A stretch of 64,000 bases of DNA from CBDCWT01 sp965223305. Its GTDB lineage: Bacteria; Planctomycetota; Planctomycetia; Pirellulales; Pirellulaceae. Shown piece after piece: positions 1 through 8,293 of the stretch. Every line of letters begins with the position of its first letter. The first letter of the stretch is position 1. The stretch spans positions 110,172 through 174,171 of the forward strand of contig CBDCWT010000042.1 of the NCBI GenBank assembly GCA_965223305.1. Direction: 5' to 3'. Made by a program: the position numbers and the translations under genes. The notes under the pieces were generated by a model, which was given only the letters and a program-made list of their open reading frames with translations, had not been told where the DNA came from and did not search any database.

Positions 1-357
1 CAAGACACGGACGTCGGGTGCCCGTGCTGCAAGACCAAGCTGAGCCTGGGATCGGTCGAGGGTGTCCAGCTTCACTACTGTCCAGATTGCCGAGGACTGT
101 TGATTCCGAGCGAAGATTTCACCTTCATCGTTCAGCAGCTCAGGGAGGGCGGACCAGACGACAGCGAAGCACCAACGCCTTTGAATCCAGCCGAACTGCA
201 GCGGCGCGTCTCATGTCCGCAGTGCGGAAACAAGATGGAGGTCCATCCATACCACGGTCGTGGCAACGCCGTCATTGACTCTTGCCATCGCTGTGCCGTC
301 ATCTGGTTCGACCACGGGGAGCTAGGTCTCATCGGCCGAGCGGCGGCCACGGGGTGA
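1..357 (+). CDS. Zinc-ribbon (zf-TFIIB-like) protein, 5'-truncated
   Basis: The frame is open from base 1 to a TGA ending at 357, so only the last 118 residues are visible. Two zinc-ribbon halves are seen: a CPCC pair followed by YCPDCRG near residues 7-31, and CPQCG followed by SCHRC at about residues 76-99. Spacing and the trailing W-F-D-H-G-E-L resemble the zf-TFIIB family of small bacterial proteins, in which paired cysteines bind zinc. The function of that family is mostly unknown; a nucleic-acid or protein-binding role is only inferred. The real start lies upstream of the window. It is followed by a repeat-filled gap, so no operon partner is visible downstream. Confidence 0.7.
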   Translation, partial: QDTDVGCPCCKTKLSLGSVEGVQLHYCPDCRGLLIPSEDFTFIVQQLREGGPDDSEAPTPLNPAELQRRVSCPQCGNKMEVHPYHGRGNAVIDSCHRCAVIWFDHGELGLIGRAAATG

Positions 358-383
358 GGGACGGCGGGGGAACGTCGTTGTAG

Positions 384-430
384 AACGTTCGGGAGGGCGA
401 GGCTCCGGCCGAGCCGAGATAGAAGATAGA
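384..430 (+). repeat. Dispersed GGGAGGGCGAGGCTCC element
   Basis: A short GC-rich element with core GGGAGGGCGAGGCTCC followed by GCCGAGCCGA. The reverse complement is found at about 9680-9715, just outside the second tandem array, and degenerate versions occur near 23271-23300 and 33556-33580. It is non-coding and of unknown function. Confidence 0.6.
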
Positions 431-499
431 TTGGAGTGCTGGTTACGGTGGTAACCGTGGACTGACACAACGACCGAGCTGTTTGAACGCCGGTTGGAG

Positions 500-1440
500 G
501 ACGTGCTTCGAGAGGTCCGACGGACCAGCTTAGAAATCACGCTACCTGCGATGCTTCATCACGCGGAGCGTGATGACTACGTAGACGTCACGCTCCGCGT
601 GACGTTGCCGACCGTGCAGGCGCCCTGTACGATCGACGTGATATCAAAGTCTAACCGCGTTCCACGGTCAAACAAATCAGCCGCAATGCGTTAGCAGCCG
701 GTTTGGTAAGAACCGTGGGCTAACGCCCAGCGGCTGATCTTGGATCGCGGGCCATCCTGTTGATCCTGTAAATCCTGTCAAAAAACAGAAGACAGGATCA
801 ACAAAATGAAACAGGATTGCCGGAACGGCTCTACTGCGAAGGGGTCCGACGGACCAGCTTAGAAATCACGCTACATGCGATGCCTCATCACGCGGAGCGT
901 GATGGCTACGTAGACGTCACGCTCCGCGTGACGTTGCCGACCGTGCAGGCGCCCTGCGCGATCGACGTGATATCAAAGTCTAACCGCGTTCCACGGTCAA
1001 ACAAATCAGCCGCAATGCGTTAGCAGCCGGTTTGGTCAAAACCGTGGGCTAACGCCCAGCGGCTGATCTGGATCGCGGGTCATCCTGTTGATCTTGTAAA
1101 TCCTGTCAAAAAACAGAAGACAGGATGAACAAAATGAAACAGGATTGCCGGAGCGGCTCCACCGCGGAGGGGTCGGACGGATCAGCTTAGAAATCACGCT
1201 ACATGCGATGCTTCATCACGCGGAGCGTGATGACTACGTAGACGTCACGCTCCGCGTGACGTTGCCGACCGTGCAGGCGCCCTGTGCGATCGACGTGATA
1301 TCAAAGTCTAACCGCGTTCCACGGTCAAACAAATCAGCCGCAATGCGTTAGCAGCCGGTTTGGTCAAAACCGTGGGCTAACGCCCAGCGGCTGATCTTGT
1401 ACCGCGGCCCTGGGCCATCTCGTTGATCCTGTCAAACCAA
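500..1440 (+). repeat. Tandem repeat array, three units of about 328 bp
   Basis: Three units with equivalent points at 515, 844 and 1172 (periods 329 and 328). Each unit holds three parts. The first is a double hairpin, ATCACGCGGAGCGTGAT then GTCACGCTCCGCGTGAC; each arm is itself palindromic and the two arms pair with each other. The second is an imperfect 30-bp inverted repeat built on AAATCAGCCG / CGGCTGATTT around GCGTTAGC. The third is an inverted 'CATCCTGTTGATCCTGT ... ACAGGAT' module (753-819, 1081-1148, degenerate near 1417-1456). The array fills nearly the whole gap between the zinc-ribbon gene and the sulfite reductase genes. Short open frames in it recur identically in each copy and are not believed to be genes. 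The structure resembles REPIN elements. Confidence 0.9.
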
Positions 1441-1452
1441 TAGAAGACAAGA

Positions 1453-1986
1453 TCAACGCTTACCCAACGTTACGGTAACGGCAAACAAACGGCGACTGTC
1501 TGCGTCGTGTTCAATCGAATAGTCTGGTTGCCCCAGCGTCTCGCGGACGAAGTCCGCCAAGATCGGCTCAAAGGCCTGTAAGGTCTCCGGGCTGTTTGGG
1601 GCCAAGGCGCGATCGGCGATCGTCAACTCAAACTGGTTATGGTCGAACTTCAGCCCTGGCAGCTCTTTCTCCAAACGCTCGCACGCGCTCACCGCAGCCG
1701 TCAAGCTCAGGCTCAGTTTGTCAGCGTTCGAGCCCTCGCAGACCGCTTTCCGGTTATAGAGCAGACCCATTCGGTTGCCCGCATTGTCCAGGACATAGTC
1801 AGCCTCATGCCCGATCAAGGCAACGGCAGGACCGGCAGGAACGTGCCGGTAGTCGGCCACATCGATTAGCAACTCGCCCATCGATTGAGCTGCCACCCAA
1901 CCGTGAAAAACCTCGACAAATCGCTCCAGTTCGACTTCGAGCTGACCGTCTACGAAGAGTTTCACATTGATGTGCTGTAGGTTCAC
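1453..1986 (-). CDS. Uncharacterised protein coupled to sulfite/nitrite reductase
   Basis: A 177-residue soluble protein with no signal peptide or membrane segment. The start ATG overlaps the last 4 bases of the upstream reductase gene (1983-1986), so translational coupling is very likely. I do not recognise a named domain. The sequence is mixed alpha/beta and acidic, with no cysteine cluster that could carry a cofactor. The context suggests an accessory role for the reductase, such as stability, electron delivery or regulation; this is inference. The gene ends beside the first repeat array, whose last degenerate module reaches into its final codons. Confidence 0.75.
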   Translation of the reverse strand: MNLQHINVKLFVDGQLEVELERFVEVFHGWVAAQSMGELLIDVADYRHVPAGPAVALIGHEADYVLDNAGNRMGLLYNRKAVCEGSNADKLSLSLTAAVSACERLEKELPGLKFDHNQFELTIADRALAPNSPETLQAFEPILADFVRETLGQPDYSIEHDADSRRLFAVTVTLGKR

Positions 1987-4262
1987 TGCGCTGCCCCAGC
2001 CTCGCTTAGGCCTTCGCTGCGCAGGCGATTATAGCAACTGTGCACGGCTTCGATGAACAGCTGCGACTCCTCGATGCGGTGATGAGCTGACTCGGCCGTG
2101 GCCGGTGCGCTGGCGTTTGTATGAGTCGCAAATAGATAGTTCGCAAACTTCGGTCCCGCGAAAGGATCGAAAAACACCTCGGTGTCGAAGTAACGCTCTC
2201 GGAACTCGTCGACCACTTCGTCCGGATCCTCTTCGGTCACGTCGTCATACTGCAGTTGCACCAGGGCCTTGGCTGCTTTGATCATTGCGGAATACGCGTC
2301 CAAGCTGGCTTGCTGTGAATTGCCCTCTTCGAGCTGGATCTGAGCCCCGAAGACGATCCTCTCGGCTGCGGTCATCTCGAACTCATACTGTGTCACCACT
2401 TCGCCCGCGCATTCGCCCTTGCCGATATCACCGAGGCTGTACTGGCGCGGATCGCCCCAGTCGGTGTAAAAACTAGGCTCGTCCTGATGCTCGGGCGGGT
2501 CGCCAGTGAGTGGATCGAGCACCTCCCGGATCTTGGCTTTGCCAACTCGCGCCACGAACTGCGTGAATCGCTCCGCGGATTGCCGGGAGTTCAAATAAAA
2601 ATCGGTAATCACGTCCAGTGCCTCGGGAACTCGCTTGGAGGGAATCGCTACGATCGGCAGGCCGTACGATCCGGCGTTCTCCTCCCACTGGCCACCGAGA
2701 ACCACCTGAAAGTGAGGCACCTTGAATCCCTGCATTGTGCGGCTCACGCCGTAGAAACCGATATCCCCCACATGATGTTGTCCGCAACTGTTGAAGCAGC
2801 CGCTGATCTTGATGTGCAAGTCCTGGATGGCTTGGTCCAAACGCAGGCTGGTCACCGCGAGCCGAGTGCGCAACTCGGCAGCTAATCCGCGCGAAGACGA
2901 GATCCCGAGCTTGCAGGTGTCGGTGCCCGGGCAAGCCACAATGTCCAAGATGTTGTTCGCACCTGGCGCTGCCAGGCCGGCGGCATCTAGTGCTTGAAAC
3001 AGAGCCGGAACATCCGACTTGCTGATCCAGCGCAACAAGAAGTTCTGTTCCACCGTCGTGCGAATCGTGCCACGGGTAAACTCTCGGCAAATATCGGCCA
3101 GCTGCCGAAGTTGATCGGCCGTAAGATCCCCCAGGGGCAAAGTCACCGTGGCGGTCACGAAACCCTCTTGCCGCTGATCCGCGACGTTGGTTTTCACCCA
3201 CTGTTGCAACCGCTCATTGCCCTCCAAAGACGGCATCTCGCCAGGGGGCTTCAGAGGCGTTTCTTCACAATCTGAGCTAGTCGCCAAATGGGCTGTCCAG
3301 CGCGGGTCAACGGGAAGCTTGGCCCGCTCAGCCAGCACCTCTTCCTTGAACTTTTCCATGCCCCACTTCTCGATCAAGAACTTGAGCCGGGCACGGCTAC
3401 GCATCTTCTTTTCGCCATGCCTGCCAAAGACCCGGGCAATCGCCTGGACGATTGGCAGCACCTCCTCAGCCGGTACGAACTCGTCGAACAGTTTGGCCTG
3501 CCGCGGCACCGCACCCAGCCCGCCACCCACAACGACACGGAATCCCTGCTGCTGCTCGCCGTCCACAACCCGTGTGGCTGCGATGCAGCCGAAATCGTGC
3601 ATCTGCGCCAGCCCGCACGCGTGCTGACTGCAGCCACTGAAACTCGGCTTGAACTTTCGTCCAAAGTTCTGCGCATCGGGATGGCCCAGCAGGAATTGCG
3701 TCAATGCCTGGGCGTGCGGCGTCGCGTCAAAGGGCTCATCGGGGCACACCCCCATGAGTGGACAGCCAGTAACGTTTCGCACCGAGTTGCCGCACGCCTC
3801 GCGCGTCGTGATACCGACCGCGGCGAGCCGCCGCATTACCGTAGGTGTGTTGTCGATGTGAACAAAATGTAACTGAATGTCCTGCCGGGTCGTGATATGG
3901 GCGATCCCGTCCGAATACTCCTCGGCCAGTTCCGCCAACACCTCGAGCTGCTCCGGAGTCACGCCTCCGAAAGGGATCTTGATCCGCTGCATGCCGGGGG
4001 CATCCCACACCGTGTGAGGCCCTTTGGTGATCTTGTCCGCGTAGGCAAGCGTCTTCGATTCGCTGCCGTCGTGCCGCTGTCCGTTGTCATAGCGCTGACC
4101 ATAGACACCTCGACGTAAACGAGTCTCAGCAAAGATCTTCTCATCGAGCTTATCTTGGCTTCTGAGGTCGATTTCCGTCTCGAAGGTGTCGATCTCCTCG
4201 GCGAGTTGTGCGGGGAGCTGTCCGGCTAGACGGTCTTTCCAGAGCTGGTTACTGGCCTTCAT
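1983..4262 (-). CDS. Ferredoxin-type sulfite/nitrite reductase, siroheme and 4Fe-4S
   Basis: A 759-residue hemoprotein subunit that reduces sulfite to sulfide or nitrite to ammonia (six electrons) in the cytoplasm. It has the duplicated ferredoxin-like half-domains (about 75-230 and 365-430) and 4Fe-4S/siroheme domains. The cluster ligands are clear: C444-x5-C450 and C489-x3-C493. Assimilatory ferredoxin-dependent enzymes usually run 510-640 residues; here about 150 extra residues follow the catalytic core (from about 600). They are helical and acidic, recalling HEPN-like tails. The neighbouring cysteine synthase favours sulfite as substrate, but nitrite cannot be excluded by eye. ATG start; no strong Shine-Dalgarno is seen. 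Confidence 0.88.
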   Translation of the reverse strand: MKASNQLWKDRLAGQLPAQLAEEIDTFETEIDLRSQDKLDEKIFAETRLRRGVYGQRYDNGQRHDGSESKTLAYADKITKGPHTVWDAPGMQRIKIPFGGVTPEQLEVLAELAEEYSDGIAHITTRQDIQLHFVHIDNTPTVMRRLAAVGITTREACGNSVRNVTGCPLMGVCPDEPFDATPHAQALTQFLLGHPDAQNFGRKFKPSFSGCSQHACGLAQMHDFGCIAATRVVDGEQQQGFRVVVGGGLGAVPRQAKLFDEFVPAEEVLPIVQAIARVFGRHGEKKMRSRARLKFLIEKWGMEKFKEEVLAERAKLPVDPRWTAHLATSSDCEETPLKPPGEMPSLEGNERLQQWVKTNVADQRQEGFVTATVTLPLGDLTADQLRQLADICREFTRGTIRTTVEQNFLLRWISKSDVPALFQALDAAGLAAPGANNILDIVACPGTDTCKLGISSSRGLAAELRTRLAVTSLRLDQAIQDLHIKISGCFNSCGQHHVGDIGFYGVSRTMQGFKVPHFQVVLGGQWEENAGSYGLPIVAIPSKRVPEALDVITDFYLNSRQSAERFTQFVARVGKAKIREVLDPLTGDPPEHQDEPSFYTDWGDPRQYSLGDIGKGECAGEVVTQYEFEMTAAERIVFGAQIQLEEGNSQQASLDAYSAMIKAAKALVQLQYDDVTEEDPDEVVDEFRERYFDTEVFFDPFAGPKFANYLFATHTNASAPATAESAHHRIEESQLFIEAVHSCYNRLRSEGLSEAGAAQ

Positions 4263-4876
4263 TGGAGGGGGTGCGCCTTCCTACGCTTTGCGGCTTGTCG
4301 GTCGCTCAAGTTGATTGGCGATCCTGGGGCTGACGTTCCGGGCCAGCGCGGCGGGACGAAGCAACGCTCGGCGCCGCCCTGACTGCAGCGTCGAACGCTC
4401 AACTCTTGCCCGGTAGGGGAGATACGACATAAGATTACAACTTGCAACATATCAGAATCAGGCTCTGGAGGCAATTGCGACGCAAGCGCGCTAACGGCGA
4501 AAAAGGGCCTGTTCCGCGCGAACAACAACGAACCGTCCGCTACGGAAGTCGTGCAGCTTTACGCTTCATGCAGTCCACCAAACCAAACTCTGGCGAGTTC
4601 GGCTACGACTCTGGCGAGTTCGGCTACGCTGCTAAATCAGCCGCTGGGCGTTAGCCCACGGTTTCCCCAGTGAAACCAGCGCGTAGTGTCCGGGGAGGGC
4701 TCCCCCTCTCCGGCCCTTCGGGCCGACTCTCCCCAAGGGGAGAGTGAAGAAAGATGAAATCACCCACTATGCCAAAAGCTGCACGACCTCCATGGACAGA
4801 TGGCTGCGCGCTCGGCGACGCTAGCGAGCAGCGGACGATAGTGAACTTCTCTCCCTTTTGATATATTCCCGCGATC
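4263..4876. other. Divergent intergenic region with dispersed repeats
   Basis: This 614-bp gap separates the divergent reductase and cysteine synthase genes and must hold promoters for both. No confident -35/-10 pair was identified. From about 4580 to 4750 it contains two dispersed modules: the 'CTCTGGCGAGTTCGGCTACG ... AAATCAGCCGCTGGGCGTTAGCCCACGG' element (its CTCTGGCGAGTTCGG part doubled at 4590-4625), and a hairpin module built on CTCTCC/GGAGAG around a GGCCC...GGGCC centre (about 4705-4746). The same pair in the reverse orientation is at about 33643-33755 and 39331-39475. No gene is supported here. Confidence 0.6.
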
Positions 4877-6229
4877 ATGTCGAACGACCACGCGCTCCGT
4901 GTATACGACTCCATCACCGGCCTGCTCTCTTCAGCCGAAAACCCAACGCCCTTAGTGCGGCTGAACCAGGTCGTCTCTTTCCAACACACTCAAGTTTTCG
5001 CCAAGCTGGAGTGGTACAACCCGTTCGGCGCTGTCAAAGATCGCGTGGCGGCGAATCTAGTTCGGGATGCCGAAGAGCAAGGACGGCTGGGCGCCGGTCG
5101 TAAGTTGGTCGAGGCGACTTCCGGCAACACTGGATTGGGGTTGGCGATGATCGGGAATCAACGCGGATACCCGCTGCGCACACCACTCTCCGCGGCGATT
5201 CCCCTCGAGAAACGGACCGTCCTCCGCTTTTTCGGCGCTGACGTGCATGAGTTGGACGATTCGCTCTGCCCGGCGCCGGGAGCGCCCGAGGGCGCCATCG
5301 CCCAGGCGCGGGAAACCGCCGAGGCGAGCGAGGATTACGTCTTGCTGGATCAATACACAAACGAAGCCAACCCGGGAGGGCACTATCGCACAACTGGCCC
5401 CGAGATCTGGAAACAGACTCAGGGAAAGGTCACACACTTTGTCGCGGGGCTGGGTACGTGCGGGACGATCACCGGGACCGGCCGCTACCTTAAGGAGCAA
5501 GGCGACGTCAAGGTGATGGGTGTCTACCCGGAAGATGGTCACGACATCCCTGGCGTACGAAGTCAGCGACAGCTGTCCCAAACGACGTTGTACCGGCCCC
5601 AGGAATACGATGGAGAAACAGAGGTCACCAACCGAGACGCCTACGAGATGTGCCTACGGTTGAATCGCGAAGAGAGCCTCATCGCCGGTCCAAGTTCGGG
5701 CATGGCGATCGTCGGCGCGCTGCAGCTGGTGCCGGACGCGCCGGGCAACATCGCAGTCGTGATCTTTCCGGATGACATCTTCAAATACGCCTCATCCGTG
5801 ATGCGACATTTCCCGCAGCTGAGCCCGCCCCAGCAGGAGGCGGACGCTACAGGTGCCAGCCAGAACGACCAGTTCCTGGCCGAGATGATCGAAAACCTCA
5901 AGAATCCTTACGACACGATCAAAGCCAAAGATCTACACGAAGCACTGCAATCTACGGCCAAGCCGCTGGTCGTGGACATTCGATCGCCGGAGATGTTCGC
6001 TGAATCGCATATTGCAGGCGCAGTCAACATACCCCAAGAAGAGCTTCCGGCACGGACTGGTGAGTTGCCTCAAGATAGGGATGCATCCATCGTGACCGTC
6101 TGCAACATCGGCAAGTTTTCCAAACATGTCACCCTCTACCTGAAGTCCAAAGGCTATCGCAACGTGCGGAGCGCCAAAGGTGGGCTGAACGAGTGGGTGC
6201 GCAAAGGCCATCAAGTGACAAGTGGATGA
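4877..6229 (+). CDS. Cysteine synthase family PLP enzyme fused to a rhodanese domain
   Basis: A 450-residue cytoplasmic protein. Residues about 15-325 form a fold-type II PLP enzyme of the cysteine synthase/cystathionine beta-synthase family. The Schiff-base lysine is K54 in GAVKDR, the substrate loop is SGNTG (82-86), and the phosphate-binding loop is GTCGTITG (193-200). Residues about 350-450 form a rhodanese domain with its catalytic cysteine at C409 (VCNIG), the typical site of a persulfide. The family makes cysteine from an activated serine and sulfide, and the fusion suggests handling of sulfane sulfur or direct delivery of it. The gene is divergent from the sulfite reductase, which would supply sulfide. 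The stop overlaps the next start (ATGA). Confidence 0.88.
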   Translation: MSNDHALRVYDSITGLLSSAENPTPLVRLNQVVSFQHTQVFAKLEWYNPFGAVKDRVAANLVRDAEEQGRLGAGRKLVEATSGNTGLGLAMIGNQRGYPLRTPLSAAIPLEKRTVLRFFGADVHELDDSLCPAPGAPEGAIAQARETAEASEDYVLLDQYTNEANPGGHYRTTGPEIWKQTQGKVTHFVAGLGTCGTITGTGRYLKEQGDVKVMGVYPEDGHDIPGVRSQRQLSQTTLYRPQEYDGETEVTNRDAYEMCLRLNREESLIAGPSSGMAIVGALQLVPDAPGNIAVVIFPDDIFKYASSVMRHFPQLSPPQQEADATGASQNDQFLAEMIENLKNPYDTIKAKDLHEALQSTAKPLVVDIRSPEMFAESHIAGAVNIPQEELPARTGELPQDRDASIVTVCNIGKFSKHVTLYLKSKGYRNVRSAKGGLNEWVRKGHQVTSG

Positions 6230-6753
6230 AGCACTATCTGGCAGGATTGTTGCTCGTTGCGCTGTGGGCCGCGGTGCTGGCCATCTGGCTGACACCTGCA
6301 CCACCCCAGCTGGGTGGCGCGCCACATGAGCGGATTCCCAAAATGGACCAGGCGGGTAACGGGGCGGATCTTCATAGCCCCAGGTTGGTGCTCGTCGGTT
6401 GGGTATTTGGTGCGCTGCTGATCGCCGGTTTCGTCGGTTTGCTGGCCTGGGTCACTGTGCCGGCGGCAGGAGAAGGTGGCGCGAAACGAGCTGTCTTCCT
6501 GCTGGGCGGCCTGTTGTTCGAAGGGGTCTTCGCGATGATGTGTATCGCCTACGCACGTGCGCTGAATGACCAGCTAGCCGAGCCGTTTTGGGGTGGATTT
6601 CCGGCGAGCACCGCGTGGCTCGTCTATGGGCTGTGGCCGGTTCCGACGTTCTTCATTGTGCTCTATGTCGTTTTCTTCAACTCTTGGATTGCCCCGCCAC
6701 AACAGCTGAGGCAGTTCGAGCAACTGGTTGAAGACGCTCGCTCGAATCGGTAA
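6226..6753 (+). CDS. Small integral membrane protein, translationally coupled
   Basis: A 175-residue protein. The ATG at 6226 is chosen because it overlaps the upstream stop as ATGA; a longer frame from GTG 6193 would only add residues inside the rhodanese domain. About four hydrophobic segments are visible, near residues 5-23, 52-78, 90-108 and 127-152, with a charged C-terminal tail. I recognise no family. It is followed 18 bp later by a sodium/solute symporter, and the arrangement (small multi-span protein directly before an SSS transporter) suggests an accessory subunit of that symporter. This is inferred from position only. Confidence 0.7.
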   Translation: MKHYLAGLLLVALWAAVLAIWLTPAPPQLGGAPHERIPKMDQAGNGADLHSPRLVLVGWVFGALLIAGFVGLLAWVTVPAAGEGGAKRAVFLLGGLLFEGVFAMMCIAYARALNDQLAEPFWGGFPASTAWLVYGLWPVPTFFIVLYVVFFNSWIAPPQQLRQFEQLVEDARSNR

Positions 6754-6771
6754 CGCGCATCGCCAAACCCC

Positions 6772-8259
6772 ATGCTCGAAGCGAACCGACCGCTCGTCAT
6801 CCTGATCAGTGTCGCTGTTTACATGGCGGTCTGTGTTGCGGTTGGCCTCTGGGCAATGCGTCACACGAAAAGCGCCCATGATTTCTTCATGGCCGGACGG
6901 CATTTGGGGATGCTCGTGACCGGCGTCGCTGTATTCTCGAGCACCATGAGCGGATGGGGATTCGTAGGAGGCCCAGGGCTGGTCTACAAGATGGGGATCA
7001 GCTCGTTTTGGATGGTCATTTGCACTCCGATCTCTATCTGCATCACCTTTTTCTTGCTCGGCAAGCGGCTGAGGTTGGTCGCCGAGTTGCGGAATTCCAT
7101 TTCGCTACCCGATGCCGTGGCAGCTCGCTATGGCAATTCCACGACAAGCTTGCTGACCGCAATCGCGATTCTGCTCGGAGTCATGGGGTACCTCGCAACG
7201 CAGATTCTGGCGATGGCGACGGTGCTGCAGAGCATCTTGGCCGGCGTCAGCTGGATCGGCTCGGTCCCCCTGGAAATCTGCTTGGCAATCAGTACCGCGG
7301 TACTTGTGTTCTACTGCGTCACCGGTGGGATCGTGGCCTCGGTCTACACCGATCTCGTGCAGGGCATCATCATGGTAGCGGCAGCGCTGTTGGTGCTGGT
7401 GACAGCGCTGGCGGCGGTCGACGACGGCCTTGTTGGCATGTCGCGCACCATCCTCGTGGACGACCCCGAGTCGATGAGCCCCTGGGGGACGTTAGGCATG
7501 ATGGGATGCTTGTCGTGGTACTTGATCTTTACCCTGGGACACTGCGGTCAACCCCATGTGATTACCAAGCTCATGATGACGCGCCGGGTCTCCGATGCCC
7601 GCCACATGTTGCCGATATCTGTGATTGGTTACGGGTTGTGCGCCTTGTTGTGGATCAGCATCGGCATGACCATGAGAGCCTTGGTGTTGCAAGGTGAATT
7701 CTCTCCGCTTGGTGAACCCGACGACGCGGCGCCCGCATTCTTGCAGCGGCTTGCCCATCCGTTGCTAGCTGGCATCGTGTTCGCTGGCCTGCTGGCCGCC
7801 ATCATGTCCACGGCGGATGGCTTCTTGAACATCGGCGCGGCCGCGGTCGTCCATGACATCCCGCGAGCGCTCAGGGGCAGGTCGCTGGGCAATGAGCTGC
7901 TCTGGGCCCGAGTGGCGACCGTGATGATCGCCATCGTCGCGGCGTTGTTCGCCCTCTCGTCGGGTGATCTGGTAGCGTTGCTCGGCGCATTCGGCTGGGC
8001 GACATTCGCGGCTGCGATTGTGCCAACGGTAGCGATCGGCTTCAACTGGAAACGCGCTACGCCGCTTGCTTGCAACTTGGCGATCTCCGCGGGCTTGATC
8101 ATCAACTTCGCGATCAAGCTCTTTGAAGTCAAGCTGCCGTACGCATTTGACGGTGGCGCCTTTTCGCTGCTAGTCGCCCTGACCATCTTTTATGTTGTGT
8201 CGATCCTCACGCCGCAGAAGCCGCTACCGGCCGACATCGAGGCGGTCATGGAGCTGTAG
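6772..8259 (+). CDS. Sodium:solute symporter (SSS family)
   Basis: A 495-residue inner-membrane protein with about 13 hydrophobic segments, the usual size and topology of the SSS family (PutP, PanF, ActP relatives). Characteristic sequences are the GWGFVGGPGLVY stretch near residue 61, the conserved TGGI after helix six, and a TADGFLN region that corresponds to the Na+-site helix. These transporters import organic solutes with Na+. The substrate cannot be read from sequence. The gene lies 18 bp after a small membrane protein and in line with cysteine synthase, so a role in sulfur compound or amino-acid uptake is possible but unproven. It is immediately followed by the second repeat array. Confidence 0.88.
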   Translation: MLEANRPLVILISVAVYMAVCVAVGLWAMRHTKSAHDFFMAGRHLGMLVTGVAVFSSTMSGWGFVGGPGLVYKMGISSFWMVICTPISICITFFLLGKRLRLVAELRNSISLPDAVAARYGNSTTSLLTAIAILLGVMGYLATQILAMATVLQSILAGVSWIGSVPLEICLAISTAVLVFYCVTGGIVASVYTDLVQGIIMVAAALLVLVTALAAVDDGLVGMSRTILVDDPESMSPWGTLGMMGCLSWYLIFTLGHCGQPHVITKLMMTRRVSDARHMLPISVIGYGLCALLWISIGMTMRALVLQGEFSPLGEPDDAAPAFLQRLAHPLLAGIVFAGLLAAIMSTADGFLNIGAAAVVHDIPRALRGRSLGNELLWARVATVMIAIVAALFALSSGDLVALLGAFGWATFAAAIVPTVAIGFNWKRATPLACNLAISAGLIINFAIKLFEVKLPYAFDGGAFSLLVALTIFYVVSILTPQKPLPADIEAVMEL

Positions 8260-8293
8260 ATGTTGCGGCGGTTAACGACCCGGCACGCGACAA

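Noticed and set aside
494..1351. Three similar short open frames of about 66-68 codons on the plus strand (494-694, 817-1023, 1145-1351)
   Set aside because: They fall in the repeat array and are similar only because the DNA is repeated. No ribosome site, and the protein follows the palindromes.
2473..3201. Minus-strand open frame of 242 codons inside the sulfite/nitrite reductase gene
   Set aside because: It is a second frame on the same strand within a gene with intact catalytic motifs, and its translation has no recognisable domain; high GC keeps such frames open.
4259..4528. Minus-strand open frame of 89 codons upstream of the reductase
   Set aside because: It overlaps the reductase start, has no ribosome site and a low-complexity translation.
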